From positions 32,621 to 96,620 of the forward strand of contig NZ_QVLR01000027.1 of the NCBI RefSeq assembly GCF_014822185.1: DNA of 64,000 bases, in the 5' to 3' direction. The stretch comes from Azoarcus sp. Aa7. Lineage in GTDB: Bacteria > Pseudomonadota > Gammaproteobacteria > Burkholderiales > Rhodocyclaceae. The notes under the pieces are model-generated. The model was not told the DNA's origin, did not search any database, and saw only the letters and a list, made by a program, of their open reading frames with translations. The stretch's first letter is position 1; each line of letters opens with the position of its first letter. A program made the translations under genes and the position numbers. Below, in pieces: positions 8,600 to 19,875 of the stretch.

Positions 8600-11426
8600 A
8601 AATGCCTGCCATCCGCGCCGCACAGTACTTGAACTCCGGAATCTTGCCGAAGGGGTCCAGCGCGGGCTGGGTGAGGAGGTTCGCGGCGGCTTCGACGTAG
8701 CAGAAGGGCATGAAGATCGAGCCTTTCTGCATACCGCGGTCGGCACGCGCAGCGAGCGTGATCGCGCCGCGGCGGGTTTCGAGCGCGATCGGCGCGCCGG
8801 ATTCGATGCCGAGCGCAGCGAGGTCTTCGGGATGCACGGTGCACCACGGCTGCGGTTCCAGCGCATCGAGGACGTTGGCGCGGCGGGTCATCGAGCCGGT
8901 GTGCCAATGTTCGAGAACGCGGCCAGTGGTGAGCACCATCGGATAGTCGGCGTCGGGGAGCTCCGCGGCGGGGAGCGGCGTGACTGCGACGAAGCGCGCG
9001 CGGCCGGTGGCGGTCGGGAAGTCGTCGACGAAGAGCACCGGGTAGGAGGGACCGTCCTCGGTAAATTTCGGTGCGACGACGGCGTTTTCCGCTTCGAGCT
9101 GGGCCCAGGTGATGCCGGCGTAAGCAGGGAGCGCCTGGCGCAGTTCGTCGAAGATCTCGGCCGGGCCGGCGTATTTCCACGCGAGACCGAGGCGCTGCGC
9201 GATCTGCTGGATGATCCACCAGTCGGGGCGCGCATCGCCGGGCAGCGGCAGCACCGGCTGCGAGAGCTGCACGAGGCGGTCGGTGTTGGTGAAGCTGCCG
9301 GTCTTTTCCATCAGGCTGGACGCGGGAAGCACGACGTCGGCGAGCATCGCGGTTTCGGTGAGGAAGAGGTCCTGCACGACGAGGTGTTCGAGGCCGCCGA
9401 GCGCGGCGCGCGCGTGCGCGAGGTCGGGATCGGACATCGCGGGATTTTCGCCTTCAATGTACATGCCGCGGATGTCGCCCGCGAGCGCGGCATCCATGAT
9501 CTCGACCACCGTCAGGCCGGGCTTGTCGGAGAGCGGCGTGTCCCACAGCGCCTCGAACTTCGCGCGCACGGCCGGATCGCTGACGCGCTGGTAGTCGGGG
9601 AACATCATCGGGATGAGACCCGCGTCGGAAGCGCCCTGCACGTTGTTCTGGCCGCGCAGCGGATGCAGGCCCGTGCCGCGGCGGCCGATCTGGCCGGTCA
9701 TCAGCGCGAGCGCGATGAGGCAGCGCGAGTTGTCGGTGCCGTGGATGTGCTGCGAGATGCCCATGCCCCAGAAGATCATGCTGTTGGGGCCTTGCGCGTA
9801 CAGGCGCGCGACTTCGCGGGCGGTCTCCGCCGGGATGCCGGTGATCGCCTCGACACGTTCGGGCGGGAACGCTAGCGCGGCGGTGCGGAAGGCGTCGAAG
9901 CCTTCGGTGCGCGCGGCGATGAAGGCCTCGTCGGTGAGGCCCTCCTCGATGATCACGCAGGCGAGCGACAGCAGCAGCGTGACGTCGGCGTCGGGGCGGA
10001 ACTGCAGGTAGCGATGGGCGTGGCGCGCGAGCGGGGTTTCGCGCGGGTCCATCAGGATCAGCCTGGCCCCCCGTTCGACCGCGTTCTTCATGAAGGCCGC
10101 GGCGACCGGGTGGTTCGCGGCGGGATTCGCACCGATCACGACGATAACGTCGGCGAATTCGACGTCGCGCACGGGGTTCGACACTGCGCCGGAGCCGATG
10201 CCTTCGAGAAGTGCCGCGACCGAAGACGCGTGGCACAGGCGCGTGCAGTGATCGACGTTGTGCGTGCCGAAGCCGGTGCGGACGAGCTTCTGGAAGAGGT
10301 AGGCCTCCTCGTTGCTGCCTTTCGCCGAGCCGAAGCCGGCGAGTGCGTGCGGGCCGTGCTGCGCCTTGATGCGGGCGAGGCCGGCGGCAGCGAGGTCGAG
10401 GGCTTCCTCCCAGCTCGCCTCGCGGAAGGCGGCGAGCGGGTTCGCGGGGTCGAGGTCGACCGATTTCGGGATGCCCGGCTTGCGGATCAGCGGCGTGGTC
10501 AGGCGGTGCGCATGGCGCGGGTAGCCGAAGCCGTAGCGGCCCTTCACGCACAGGCGGCCGGCGTTCGCCGGGCCGTCGCGGCCGACGACGTGGATGATCT
10601 TCGCCTCGACGCCTTCCCCGGCGACGTGGTAAGTCGTCTGGCAGCCGACGCCGCAGTAGGGGCACAGCGAGTCGATCGCGCGGGTTTCGGGGGCTGAGAC
10701 CGGCGTGGCGGTGGCCGCGACGGGCACTTCGACGGCCTCGGTCGCGAAGGCGCCGCGGACGAGTGCGGGCGTCGCGACGGGTGCGCCCGGGGCGTCGACG
10801 AGGGCCGCCGGCAGCAGCGCGCCGGTCGGGCAGGCCTGCACGCATTCGCCGCAGCCGACGCACGAGGACGTGCCCATGGCGTCGCCGAAGTCGAACACGA
10901 TCGCGGTGTCGGCGCCGCGTCGCGCGAGGCCGATGACGTCGTTCACCTGTTCCTCGCGGCACGCGCGCAGGCAACGCGTGCACTGGATGCACGCGGCGAG
11001 GTTCACGGCGATGCCGGGGTGGCTGCGGTCGGGGGCAGGTTGCTCGCGCGGCGCGAAGCGGGATTCCTTGACGCCCAACTCGTCGCACCACTGCGCGAGT
11101 TCGGAATCGGCCTTCTCGGCTGCGGCCGGTACGTCGGCGCGCAGCAGTTCCAGGACCATGCGCTGCGAGGCGCGGGCGCGTTCGCTCTCGGCCTTCACCT
11201 TCATGCCGGGCTTGGGCGCGCGGCAACAGGAGGGCGCGAGCACGCGCTCGCCGTCGATCTCGACGACGCAAGCGCGGCAGTTGCCGTCGGCACGCAGGCC
11301 GTCCGTGTAGCACAGATGCGGGATGTCGGTGCCGGCGCGGCGCGCGGCCTGCAGGATCGATTCGCCCGGCGCGGCGTCGATCTCGCGACCGTCGAGTTCG
11401 AAGCGGATCATGTCGGCGGCGTTCAT
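8595..11426 (-). CDS. fdhA: NAD-dependent formate dehydrogenase, alpha (catalytic) subunit
   Basis: A 943-residue molybdenum- or tungsten-bis-MGD oxidoreductase that oxidises formate to CO2. In order: a NuoG-like [2Fe-2S] domain (CYTDGLRADGNCRAC near 38-52), a His/Cys iron-sulfur segment, a two-cluster ferredoxin-like part (CIQCTRCLRAC near 150, CVGCGECVQACPTGAL near 193), then the catalytic domain with CPYCGVGC near 255. The metal ligand is Cys, not selenocysteine, in NVDHCTRLCHAS near residue 395. ATG at 11426 overlaps the fdhB stop (ATGA). With the fused NuoE/NuoF beta subunit it resembles the two-subunit FDH1 type of methylotrophs. Electrons go to NAD, giving NADH in the cytoplasm. Confidence 0.92.
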   Translation of the reverse strand: MNAADMIRFELDGREIDAAPGESILQAARRAGTDIPHLCYTDGLRADGNCRACVVEIDGERVLAPSCCRAPKPGMKVKAESERARASQRMVLELLRADVPAAAEKADSELAQWCDELGVKESRFAPREQPAPDRSHPGIAVNLAACIQCTRCLRACREEQVNDVIGLARRGADTAIVFDFGDAMGTSSCVGCGECVQACPTGALLPAALVDAPGAPVATPALVRGAFATEAVEVPVAATATPVSAPETRAIDSLCPYCGVGCQTTYHVAGEGVEAKIIHVVGRDGPANAGRLCVKGRYGFGYPRHAHRLTTPLIRKPGIPKSVDLDPANPLAAFREASWEEALDLAAAGLARIKAQHGPHALAGFGSAKGSNEEAYLFQKLVRTGFGTHNVDHCTRLCHASSVAALLEGIGSGAVSNPVRDVEFADVIVVIGANPAANHPVAAAFMKNAVERGARLILMDPRETPLARHAHRYLQFRPDADVTLLLSLACVIIEEGLTDEAFIAARTEGFDAFRTAALAFPPERVEAITGIPAETAREVARLYAQGPNSMIFWGMGISQHIHGTDNSRCLIALALMTGQIGRRGTGLHPLRGQNNVQGASDAGLIPMMFPDYQRVSDPAVRAKFEALWDTPLSDKPGLTVVEIMDAALAGDIRGMYIEGENPAMSDPDLAHARAALGGLEHLVVQDLFLTETAMLADVVLPASSLMEKTGSFTNTDRLVQLSQPVLPLPGDARPDWWIIQQIAQRLGLAWKYAGPAEIFDELRQALPAYAGITWAQLEAENAVVAPKFTEDGPSYPVLFVDDFPTATGRARFVAVTPLPAAELPDADYPMVLTTGRVLEHWHTGSMTRRANVLDALEPQPWCTVHPEDLAALGIESGAPIALETRRGAITLAARADRGMQKGSIFMPFCYVEAAANLLTQPALDPFGKIPEFKYCAARMAGIS

Positions 11427-13216
11427 TGGGCGCCCTCCTCGTTCGCGGCGCCGACTTCGTGCGGGAAGAAGCGCAGCACGGATTGCATGGGGTTCGGCGC
11501 GGCCTGGCCGAGGCCGCAGATCGAGGCGTCCATCATCGTTCTTCCCAATTCGGTCAGGAGTCCGGCGTTCCACAGCGGCGCCTTCATCAGTTCGGCCGCC
11601 TTTGCGGTGCCGACGCGGCAGGGCGTGCACTGGCCGCAGGATTCGTGGGCGAAGAATTCCATCGCGTTCTCGGCCAGCAGGCGCGCCTTGTCGTGCTGCG
11701 AAAAGACGACGATCGCCGCCGAGCCGATGAAGCAGCCATAAGGCGCGAGCGTGTCGAAGTCGAGCGGCACGTCGGCGAGGCTCGCGGGCAGGATGCCGCC
11801 CGAAGCGCCGCCGGGGAAATAGCCGTAGAGCTCGTGGCCGGGGAGCATGCCGCCGCAGTGCTCGGCTATCAGTTCGCGCAGCGTGATGCCGGCGTCCGTC
11901 ACGACGACACCGGGCTTCGCGACCCGGCCGCTGACCGAAAAGCTCCTGAGGCCCGTGCGGCCGTTGCGCCCGAAGCTCGCGAACCAGTCGGCGCCGCGCT
12001 CCACGATGTCACGCACCCACCATAGCGTTTCGAGGTTGTGCTCGAGCGTCGGGCGGCCGAAGAGGCCCACCTCGGCAACATAGGGCGGGCGCAGCCGCGG
12101 CATGCCGCGCTTGCCTTCGATCGACTCGATCATCGCCGATTCCTCGCCGCACACGTAGGCACCGGCGCCGCGGCGCAGCTCGATCGGTGGCAGCTCCGGC
12201 CACTCGGCGCGCACGCGGTCGAGTTCCTCTGCGAGCAGGCGGCGCAGTGCGGGGTACTCGTCGCGGATGTAGATCCAGATTCCCGCGATGCCGACGACGC
12301 GCGCGGCGATCAGCATGCCCTCGATGAAGCGGTGCGGGTCGGTCGCGAGGTAGTGGCGGTCCTTGAAAGTGCCGGGTTCGCCTTCGTCGATATTCACCGC
12401 CATGTTGCGCGGCGCGGGCTGGGCGGCAACGGTGCGCCACTTGCGCGCGGCCGGGAAACCCGCGCCGCCGAGGCCGCGCAGACCGGCGCCGTCGAGTGCG
12501 ACGATGATCGACTCGGGATCACGTGCGCCGCTACGCACCGCTTCCCACAGCCTGTAACCGCCCGCCGCGCGGTACGCGTCGAAGCGGATCGCGTCCGGCA
12601 GCGCCTCCTCGCGCTCGCCGTTCGCGACGACTGCGGCGATCTTGTCGGCATCCGCCTGCAGCACCGGCTTCTGGCCGACGACCGCGACCGGCGCGCTGTC
12701 GCAGCGACCGACGCAGGGCACGCGCTGCACGCGCACCTCGGCGCCGAGGCGGCTCGCGAGCGTCGCGGCCAGCTCCGCGCCGCCCGCCATCGCACAGCCG
12801 AGCGAATCGCACACGCGCACCGTGAGCGCCGGCGGAGCCTCGCCGCCGGTCGGGACGAAATCGAAGTGGTGGTAGAAAGTCGCGACTTCGAACACCTCGG
12901 CGCGTGCGAGCTTCAGCGCCTCGGCGAGTGCGGCGAGGTGGTCGGCGTGCAATGCGCCGTGGGCGTCCTGCAGGCGGTGCAGGTATTCGATCAGGCGGTT
13001 GGGGCGCGGTGCGATGCCGGCGTCGAGGTCGGGGGCCAGAGCCGCGGCGGCGGCCGCGTGCGCGGATTCGGGTAGCGGTTCGCGCTTGCGGCCGCGCTCC
13101 CCGTTACCCTTTCCGACTTTTCCACCACGACCTCCTCCTGAAACCTCGCGCACGGCATCACCGCCCTGCCCTGCCGGTCCGCCGGCCCTGCCTTGCTGTT
13201 CCGCCATGTTCGCCAT
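11423..13216 (-). CDS. fdhB: NAD-dependent formate dehydrogenase, beta subunit (NuoE-NuoF fusion)
   Basis: A 597-residue fusion. Residues about 70-190 are NuoE-like with a thioredoxin-fold [2Fe-2S] site (CDSLGC and CVGRC). Residues about 240-560 are NuoF-like with the FMN loop GLRGLGGAGFP, the NADH loop GAGAYVCGEES, and the [4Fe-4S] motif ESCGQCTPCRVG near the end. It passes electrons from FdhA to NAD. The first about 60 residues are Gly/Arg-rich and look non-conserved; ATG at 13216 or 13207 are both possible, and a later start cannot be excluded. It sits downstream of the LysR gene and is coupled to fdhA by a 4-nt overlap. Confidence 0.9.
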   Translation of the reverse strand: MANMAEQQGRAGGPAGQGGDAVREVSGGGRGGKVGKGNGERGRKREPLPESAHAAAAAALAPDLDAGIAPRPNRLIEYLHRLQDAHGALHADHLAALAEALKLARAEVFEVATFYHHFDFVPTGGEAPPALTVRVCDSLGCAMAGGAELAATLASRLGAEVRVQRVPCVGRCDSAPVAVVGQKPVLQADADKIAAVVANGEREEALPDAIRFDAYRAAGGYRLWEAVRSGARDPESIIVALDGAGLRGLGGAGFPAARKWRTVAAQPAPRNMAVNIDEGEPGTFKDRHYLATDPHRFIEGMLIAARVVGIAGIWIYIRDEYPALRRLLAEELDRVRAEWPELPPIELRRGAGAYVCGEESAMIESIEGKRGMPRLRPPYVAEVGLFGRPTLEHNLETLWWVRDIVERGADWFASFGRNGRTGLRSFSVSGRVAKPGVVVTDAGITLRELIAEHCGGMLPGHELYGYFPGGASGGILPASLADVPLDFDTLAPYGCFIGSAAIVVFSQHDKARLLAENAMEFFAHESCGQCTPCRVGTAKAAELMKAPLWNAGLLTELGRTMMDASICGLGQAAPNPMQSVLRFFPHEVGAANEEGAQ

Positions 13217-13295
13217 GCTGTTCGCCGTAGTTACGCTGGGTCGATGGAACGATAGTGCAGCGCTGCAGGTGAGGAAAGCGGATTCTGCCGAAGGC

Positions 13296-14195
13296 CTATT
13301 CGCTTTTTCCGAACGGGCCTGCGAGCGTGCGCGCCGCCGCGAGCAGGGCATCGACGAGCGGTGAAGCGGGTTCGCGCCGCAGCGTCACGAGGCCGGTCTC
13401 CCACGCGACCGCGGGCTTCACCAGCGGCAGCACGCGCAGCACCGACTGCGCGCCGACGAGGCCCAGCACGCTGCGCGGCAGAATCGTGGACCAGCGTCCG
13501 GTGCGAACGTGCGCAAGGAGACTGAGGATCGAGTTCGTCTCCAGCCCGACGTGCGGCGTGCACTCGAGGCTCTCGAACACGCGGTCTATGGTCTGGCGGT
13601 TCTGCATGTCGCGCGACAGCAGGCACAGCGGCTGGCGCGCGGCCGTTTCCCACGCGATCGCCTCGTCCGCCGGCGGCGCGGATGCGGCGGTGACGAACAC
13701 GAGCTGCTCGCGCCACAGCGCACAATATTGCAGGTCCGCCGCGTCGGCGGAATGCGCATAGACGACACCGCCATCCAGCTCGAAATTGCGCAGCGCGTTG
13801 AGGATCGCCTGCGTGCTCGCCGAGCGCACCTCGATCGCGACCGCCGGGTGCGCGTCGGCGAAGGCCCCGGTGAGCGAGGCGACGACCGGCAGCGCAGTCG
13901 GGATCACGCCGATGCGCAGCGGCCCGCGCAGCCCGTCGCGCAGCATCCCGAGCTCGTGGCGCAGGTCGTCCGCGCCGGCCGCGACACGCTTCGCATGCGC
14001 GACGACGCATTCGCCCTCGGCGGTGAGGCCCGCGAAGCGCTGCCCGCGCACGACCAGCGCGACGCCCAGCTCGTCCTCCAGGTCGCGGATCGCCGCGGAC
14101 AGCGTCGACGGCGACACATGGCAGCTCCCGGCGGCCTTGCCGAAATGCCGCTCGCGCGCGAGGGCGAGGAGGTAGAGGTATTTACGGGCGATCAC
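13296..14195 (-). CDS. LysR-family transcriptional regulator, probably of formate dehydrogenase
   Basis: A 299-residue regulator with an N-terminal winged helix-turn-helix (about 1-60; HFGKAAGSCHVSPSTLSAAI and LEDELGVALVVR) and a periplasmic-binding-like effector domain (about 85-290). GTG at 14195 is chosen because the family begins close to the YLYLLALA segment; a longer reading to 14282 adds residues unlike LysR proteins. It lies just upstream of fdhB on the same strand (79-nt gap), unlike the common divergent LysR layout, and diverges from gpmI. Control of fdhBA is inferred from adjacency. Confidence 0.85.
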   Translation of the reverse strand: MIARKYLYLLALARERHFGKAAGSCHVSPSTLSAAIRDLEDELGVALVVRGQRFAGLTAEGECVVAHAKRVAAGADDLRHELGMLRDGLRGPLRIGVIPTALPVVASLTGAFADAHPAVAIEVRSASTQAILNALRNFELDGGVVYAHSADAADLQYCALWREQLVFVTAASAPPADEAIAWETAARQPLCLLSRDMQNRQTIDRVFESLECTPHVGLETNSILSLLAHVRTGRWSTILPRSVLGLVGAQSVLRVLPLVKPAVAWETGLVTLRREPASPLVDALLAAARTLAGPFGKSE

Positions 14196-14345
14196 GACGA
14201 TCAGGATACGGGCTCCGTCGGTGCCTCGCCAGACGCCCGCGGCAATCGCACGAATCCGACCGCCGCAACGATCACATACCAAACTCCGCGCACACCTTCA
14301 GTAAAATGTCGGGTTTTCCGCCCCCGCAACGAAGGAATCCCCAGA

Positions 14346-15989
<1,644 letters not shown>

Positions 15990-16388
15990 GTGTCGCCGCA
16001 CATCGTCATCGCGCCCGACGAGGTCGAGCTGACCGCCATCCGCGCCCAGGGCGCGGGCGGCCAGAACGTCAACAAGGTGTCGAACGCGGTGCATCTGCGC
16101 TTCGACATCGGGGCCTCGTCGCTGCCCGAGGCGGTGCAGGCACGGCTACTGGCGCTGGGCGACCGGCGCATCAGCCAGGACGGCGTGGTGATCATCAAGG
16201 CGCAGAAATTCCGCAGCCTGGAGAAGAACCGCGCCGAAGCCATGCGCCGGCTCGAAGAGCTCGTCAATCGGGCGGCCGAGGTGCCCAAGGCGCGCCGCCC
16301 GACGCGGCCGACGCGCGCGTCGGTGAAGAAACGCCTCGAAGGAAAGGCGCACCGCGCGCTGATCAAGGCCGGCCGGCGAGGTGTTTGA
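15990..16388 (+). CDS. arfB: Alternative ribosome-rescue factor / peptidyl-tRNA hydrolase
   Basis: A 132-residue class I release-factor-like protein with the catalytic GGQ motif (GAGGQNVNKVS, about 21-31) that hydrolyses peptidyl-tRNA on stalled ribosomes. Its basic C-terminal tail (RPTRASVKKRLEGKAHRALI) is the part that in ArfB enters the empty mRNA channel. It starts at GTG directly after the gpmI TGA, with no gap. Size and domain plan match ArfB/YaeJ rather than full release factors. Confidence 0.92.
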   Translation: MSPHIVIAPDEVELTAIRAQGAGGQNVNKVSNAVHLRFDIGASSLPEAVQARLLALGDRRISQDGVVIIKAQKFRSLEKNRAEAMRRLEELVNRAAEVPKARRPTRPTRASVKKRLEGKAHRALIKAGRRGV

Positions 16389-16688
16389 TTTGTGGCGGGC
16401 CGGTCAACGACCGAGGGCGTCCGCGGAGCATCTCCACCTTGCGGCGTAAGCCGGAACCATAGGCGCAGACGACATTTTCGAAGCACGACGGGTCGCGCAG
16501 TCGGCGCGACACATCAAGAAGCACTTGTGCATATTATTATGCACACATACGAAAACATTCAAAAGACATTGATCAATGTCATAAAACCAGCAAAGACGAC
16601 GGAATGCCGCTCAGGAATTGAGTAACAATATGTTTCAACACCTGTTGTCCGGGCCGGACAGCAGGGCGCTGAAACAGGAGAGTCGGTT
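16389..16688. other. AT-rich leader region before a chemoreceptor, with a perfect palindrome
   Basis: This 300-nt gap holds no convincing gene. It becomes markedly AT-richer from about 16500. A perfect 16-bp palindrome, GACATTGATCAATGTC, lies at 16565-16580, and AGGAG lies about 9 nt before the GTG of the chemoreceptor. The palindrome core TTGATCAA recalls an FNR/Anr half-site pair without the usual 4-nt spacer, so it is more likely some other dimeric regulator site. Confidence 0.5.
16565..16580. promoter_or_regulatory. Perfect 16-bp palindrome, candidate operator
   Basis: GACATTGATCAATGTC is identical to its reverse complement. It lies 109 nt upstream of the chemoreceptor start in locally AT-rich DNA, a plausible place for a dimeric regulator to bind. 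Confidence 0.45.
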
Positions 16689-18317
16689 GTGATTCAATTC
16701 AAAGACGTCCCCGTCGCACGAAAGATCGGGTTGGTGCTGGGCCTCACGATGCTGCTGGTTGCCGTCGGCGTCGCATTCATGATCTACGGCGAGCGCGAGC
16801 GGATGTATCGCGACCGCCTCACCGCCATTCAGGCGCTGGTGGAACAGGCGGTCACCGTCATCAACGAACAGGCGGCGCTGACCGACGCCGGCACACTCAC
16901 CGAAGAACAGGCGCGCCAGATCGCCGCAACGACCATCGGCAAGATGCGTTACGGCGATGGCGACTACTTCTGGATCCAGGACAGCGACGCCCGGATGCTT
17001 GCGCATCCGATCAAGCCGGAGTTGAACGGCAAGGACCTGAGCGGCTTCAAGGACGCCGGCGGCCAGCACATCTTCGTGCGTTTTTCCGAGATCGGGCGGC
17101 AGGGCGGCGAACTCCACTACATGTGGCCCAAGCCGGGCTACACCGAGCCGCAACCCAAGATCTCGTACGTGAAGCGGGCCGCCCGCTGGGACTGGATCGT
17201 CGGCACGGGAGTCTATACGGACGACATCGAGACGGCGTTTCGTCGCGGGCTCGTCAGGAATGCCGGACTTCTGGCCGGGATCTTCGCGCTCGCGCTCCTG
17301 CTCGCGACCGTGATCCTGCGGCGCTACGTCACGGGGCCGATCAGCCGGCTCGACGCAGTCATGGAGCAAGTCGCCCGCGACGGCGATCTGACGGTGAACT
17401 ACAGCTACGCGTCGAAGGACGAGATCGGCAGCATGTCGTCCGCCTTTCAGCGCTTGCTCGCGACGCTACGCGACAGCCTCGGCGCGATCCAGCGCGACGC
17501 GCAGGCCGTCGCGGCAACGTCCGAACGTCTGGCGATTGCGGCGCAGCAGGTGCGCTCGAGCACCGAGCAACAGAGCGAGTCCGCGTCGTCGATGAGCGCC
17601 GCGGTCGAGCAGATGACCGTCAGCATCGCGCACGTGGCCGACAGCACGCATGGCGTGCGGGAGCTCGGCGAGCGCAGCGTTGCGGAAGAGCACGACGGGG
17701 CGGTGCACACGGACCACCTGAGCGTCGAGCTCGGAAAGGTGCAAAGTGCCATCGAGGATGCGAACGGCACCCTCGATGAGTTCGTCGACGCGACCCAATT
17801 CATCGCCAACCTCACCCAGCAAGTGCGTGAGATTGCCGACCAGACAAACCTGCTCGCGCTCAATGCCGCGATCGAGGCGGCGCGGGCGGGGGAACAGGGC
17901 CGCGGTTTTGCGGTGGTCGCCGATGAAGTCCGGAAGCTCGCCGAAAAGTCGGGCCATACGGCCAACGAGATCAATGTACACACGCAGCGCATCGCCACGC
18001 AGGGCGAAGCCGTCGAGAGCGCCATGAGCACGAGCCGCGAACGACTGGATGCAGCAAGGACGCTGATGAGCAAGGTTGCGGCGGTGCTCAACCACGCGGA
18101 GGCTTCGGCGCTCGACACGCGGACCGGACTCGCCGAGATCAGCAGTGCGATGGCCGAGCAGACCACGGTTACGACGGACATCGCTAAGAACATCGAGTGC
18201 ATCGCCCAAATGGCCGAAGAGAACACCGCCGCGGCCGGGCAGACCGCGGAGGCCGCAGAAGAGCTGCGCCAGGTGTCCGGCCAACTCAACACGACGGTCG
18301 AGAAGTTCCGCATCTGA
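16689..18317 (+). CDS. Methyl-accepting chemotaxis protein with single Cache sensor
   Basis: A 542-residue transducer: membrane segment at about 12-33, a periplasmic sCache_2-type domain (about 35-190; [19 protein letters not shown] and [10 protein letters not shown] are typical), a second membrane segment near 195-215, HAMP, and a signalling domain with [20 protein letters not shown] near 395. sCache_2 domains commonly bind small organic acids. The start is GTG at 16689 with AGGAG upstream. The segment [21 protein letters not shown] (about 330-350) looks like a local departure from the usual heptad pattern. The ligand is unknown. Confidence 0.92.
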   Translation: MIQFKDVPVARKIGLVLGLTMLLVAVGVAFMIYGERERMYRDRLTAIQALVEQAVTVINEQAALTDAGTLTEEQARQIAATTIGKMRYGDGDYFWIQDSDARMLAHPIKPELNGKDLSGFKDAGGQHIFVRFSEIGRQGGELHYMWPKPGYTEPQPKISYVKRAARWDWIVGTGVYTDDIETAFRRGLVRNAGLLAGIFALALLLATVILRRYVTGPISRLDAVMEQVARDGDLTVNYSYASKDEIGSMSSAFQRLLATLRDSLGAIQRDAQAVAATSERLAIAAQQVRSSTEQQSESASSMSAAVEQMTVSIAHVADSTHGVRELGERSVAEEHDGAVHTDHLSVELGKVQSAIEDANGTLDEFVDATQFIANLTQQVREIADQTNLLALNAAIEAARAGEQGRGFAVVADEVRKLAEKSGHTANEINVHTQRIATQGEAVESAMSTSRERLDAARTLMSKVAAVLNHAEASALDTRTGLAEISSAMAEQTTVTTDIAKNIECIAQMAEENTAAAGQTAEAAEELRQVSGQLNTTVEKFRI

Positions 18318-18510
18318 TCGACAGGCACGAGAGGCTGCGCCCGTGAATTTCCGCGGGGGAGAACTTCCCGGGGCCGACGTCTTGTCGTAGCTGGCGCGCG
18401 CGGACGGTGACCCCGAGGTTCATGGATCGACGCCCCGAGCGTCGCAGCGCCCCTTCGGCACGCCGCAAGGTAAGCCTGAGCTAACATGTCCCTTTTCGCC
18501 GGCCGCCGCC

Positions 18511-19110
18511 ATGAAGCCCGCACAACATCCGACCGCCTGTCGCAGCATCACCGCCCGCTCCATCCTGGGGGCCCTGCTCGCGGTGACCCTGCTGGGCACG
18601 CAGGCTCCGTCCGCGCAGGCGGATGCACCGCCGGCCGCCCTCTTGACCATCGCCGCGCTGGATGTTCCGCGCTACATGGGCACGTGGTACGAAATCGCCA
18701 AGTACCCGAATCGCTTCCAGCGCCACTGCACGGGGTTCACCCAGGCCGAATACGGGTTGCAGGACGACGGGCGGGTCCGGGTGGTCAACCGCTGCCGGAC
18801 TGCCGACGGGCGGATGGACGAGGCGATCGGTACGGCCCGCCAGATCGGCGCGGCGACCTCGCCGCGGCTGGAAGTTCGCTTCGCCCCGGCATGGCTGTCC
18901 TTCATTCCCGCCGTTTGGGGTGACTACTGGGTGATCGACCTCGACGCGGACTACCGCCTCGCGGCGGTGAGCGAACCCGAACGCGAGTATCTCTGGATCC
19001 TGTCGCGCACGCCGACGGTGGCTCCGCAAGCCCTGGAGGCGCTGCGCACCCGCCTTGCCGCCAGGGGCTTCGATCTATCGCGGCTGGAGATGACGCGTCA
19101 GCTGGACTGA
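18511..19110 (+). CDS. Exported lipocalin (Blc-like)
   Basis: A 199-residue protein with a signal peptide (about 1-38, ending SAQADA) and one lipocalin barrel: GTWYEIAKYPNRFQ at about 56-69 is the first signature, and RLAAVSEPEREYLWILSR near 150 is the last strand pair. Blc proteins bind fatty acids or lysophospholipids in envelope maintenance. Unlike E. coli Blc, there is no lipobox Cys at the cleavage site, so it is probably soluble and periplasmic. The gene stands alone. Confidence 0.88.
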   Translation: MKPAQHPTACRSITARSILGALLAVTLLGTQAPSAQADAPPAALLTIAALDVPRYMGTWYEIAKYPNRFQRHCTGFTQAEYGLQDDGRVRVVNRCRTADGRMDEAIGTARQIGAATSPRLEVRFAPAWLSFIPAVWGDYWVIDLDADYRLAAVSEPEREYLWILSRTPTVAPQALEALRTRLAARGFDLSRLEMTRQLD

Positions 19111-19196
19111 ACGCCGCGCGAAACGATCAGGCGCAGGTGAGGGGCCGCTGGATCAGACCGGGACGCAATTCCGGGTGCCCTCCTGCCACCGTCCGT

Positions 19197-19616
19197 CTAG
19201 ACCTTCCACGGATCGATCACCTCGATGCCGCAATCGACAAAGTCCTTCACGTTTCGCGTCGCCAGGCTCGCCCCACGGGATCGCGCCGCCGCGGCGATCA
19301 TCGCGTCGAACTGGCTGATGGGTTTGCCTGCGCTCCTCCGCGATGCCGCGATCTCCGCGTATGCATCGGCCGCATCGTTGTCGAAGCTCAGCACCTGCCC
19401 GGCGAGGTCTTCGTCGAAAATCGCCTGCGCCGCGGCCAGCAGCGCCTGCCTGCGTCCCCCCTCGGGCAATACCCGGACACCGTAAAAAATCTCGGCTCGT
19501 GTCACGGTAGTCGTAAACAGCGCGGAGCGGGGTTGTGCGGCGAGCCATGACACAACGCCGGCATCCGGGACCGGGCGCAGCAGCTCCGACAGTACGTTGG
19601 TATCCAGGACGATCAT
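19197..19616 (-). CDS. vapC: PIN-domain ribonuclease toxin (VapC/FitB-like)
   Basis: A 139-residue PIN-domain protein. Acidic catalytic residues are visible in MIVLDTNVLSE (Asp5), TRAEIFYG (Glu near 41), FDAMIAAAA (Asp near 105) and the C-terminal TRNVKDF. Such toxins cleave RNA and are neutralised by the cognate antitoxin. The ATG overlaps the antitoxin stop by one base (TGATG), so translation is coupled. The pair looks intact. Similarity pattern (SQFDAMIAA, GIEVIDPW) favours the FitB subgroup. Confidence 0.88.
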   Translation of the reverse strand: MIVLDTNVLSELLRPVPDAGVVSWLAAQPRSALFTTTVTRAEIFYGVRVLPEGGRRQALLAAAQAIFDEDLAGQVLSFDNDAADAYAEIAASRRSAGKPISQFDAMIAAAARSRGASLATRNVKDFVDCGIEVIDPWKV

Positions 19617-19861
19617 CAGCCCAAGTCCACCGGATCACGAATCGGTTCGCGGACCGGCAGGTCGAGGTCGACACCCCCCAGCGGTTCGATGCGGGCACGA
19701 ATGGCCTCCACCAAGCTTCTGCCGCGAACGGGCTCGACCGACAGCGCACCGCGCAGAATGTCGCGGGCCTCGTCTTCCATCGACCGGCCGTGCATGGCCG
19801 CCTGAACCCGCAGCCGCGCCTTGAGCTGATCGTCGATGTTTCGGATGGTCATGGTCGCCAT
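19616..19861 (-). CDS. FitA-like ribbon-helix-helix antitoxin
   Basis: An 81-residue protein whose N-terminus is a ribbon-helix-helix DNA-binding domain (MATMTIRNIDDQLKARLRVQ, then GRSMEDEARDILR), followed by a Pro-rich toxin-binding tail (about 55-81). It should bind and neutralise the PIN toxin encoded next, and repress its own promoter. Starts at 19861 (ATG with GGAG 7 nt upstream) and at the internal ATG four codons in are both possible. A palindromic operator overlaps its predicted promoter. Confidence 0.87.
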   Translation of the reverse strand: MATMTIRNIDDQLKARLRVQAAMHGRSMEDEARDILRGALSVEPVRGRSLVEAIRARIEPLGGVDLDLPVREPIRDPVDLG

Positions 19862-19875
19862 GCAGCATCTCCATT

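Noticed and set aside
13509..14345. N-terminal extension of gpmI through the LysR gene
   Set aside because: The extra sequence is the antisense of the LysR gene; known GpmI starts near the KLPSFPGIAGPVV segment.
18318..18510. A gene between the Cache chemoreceptor and lipocalin
   Set aside because: Open frames here are short, overlap neighbours and lack ribosome sites or motifs.
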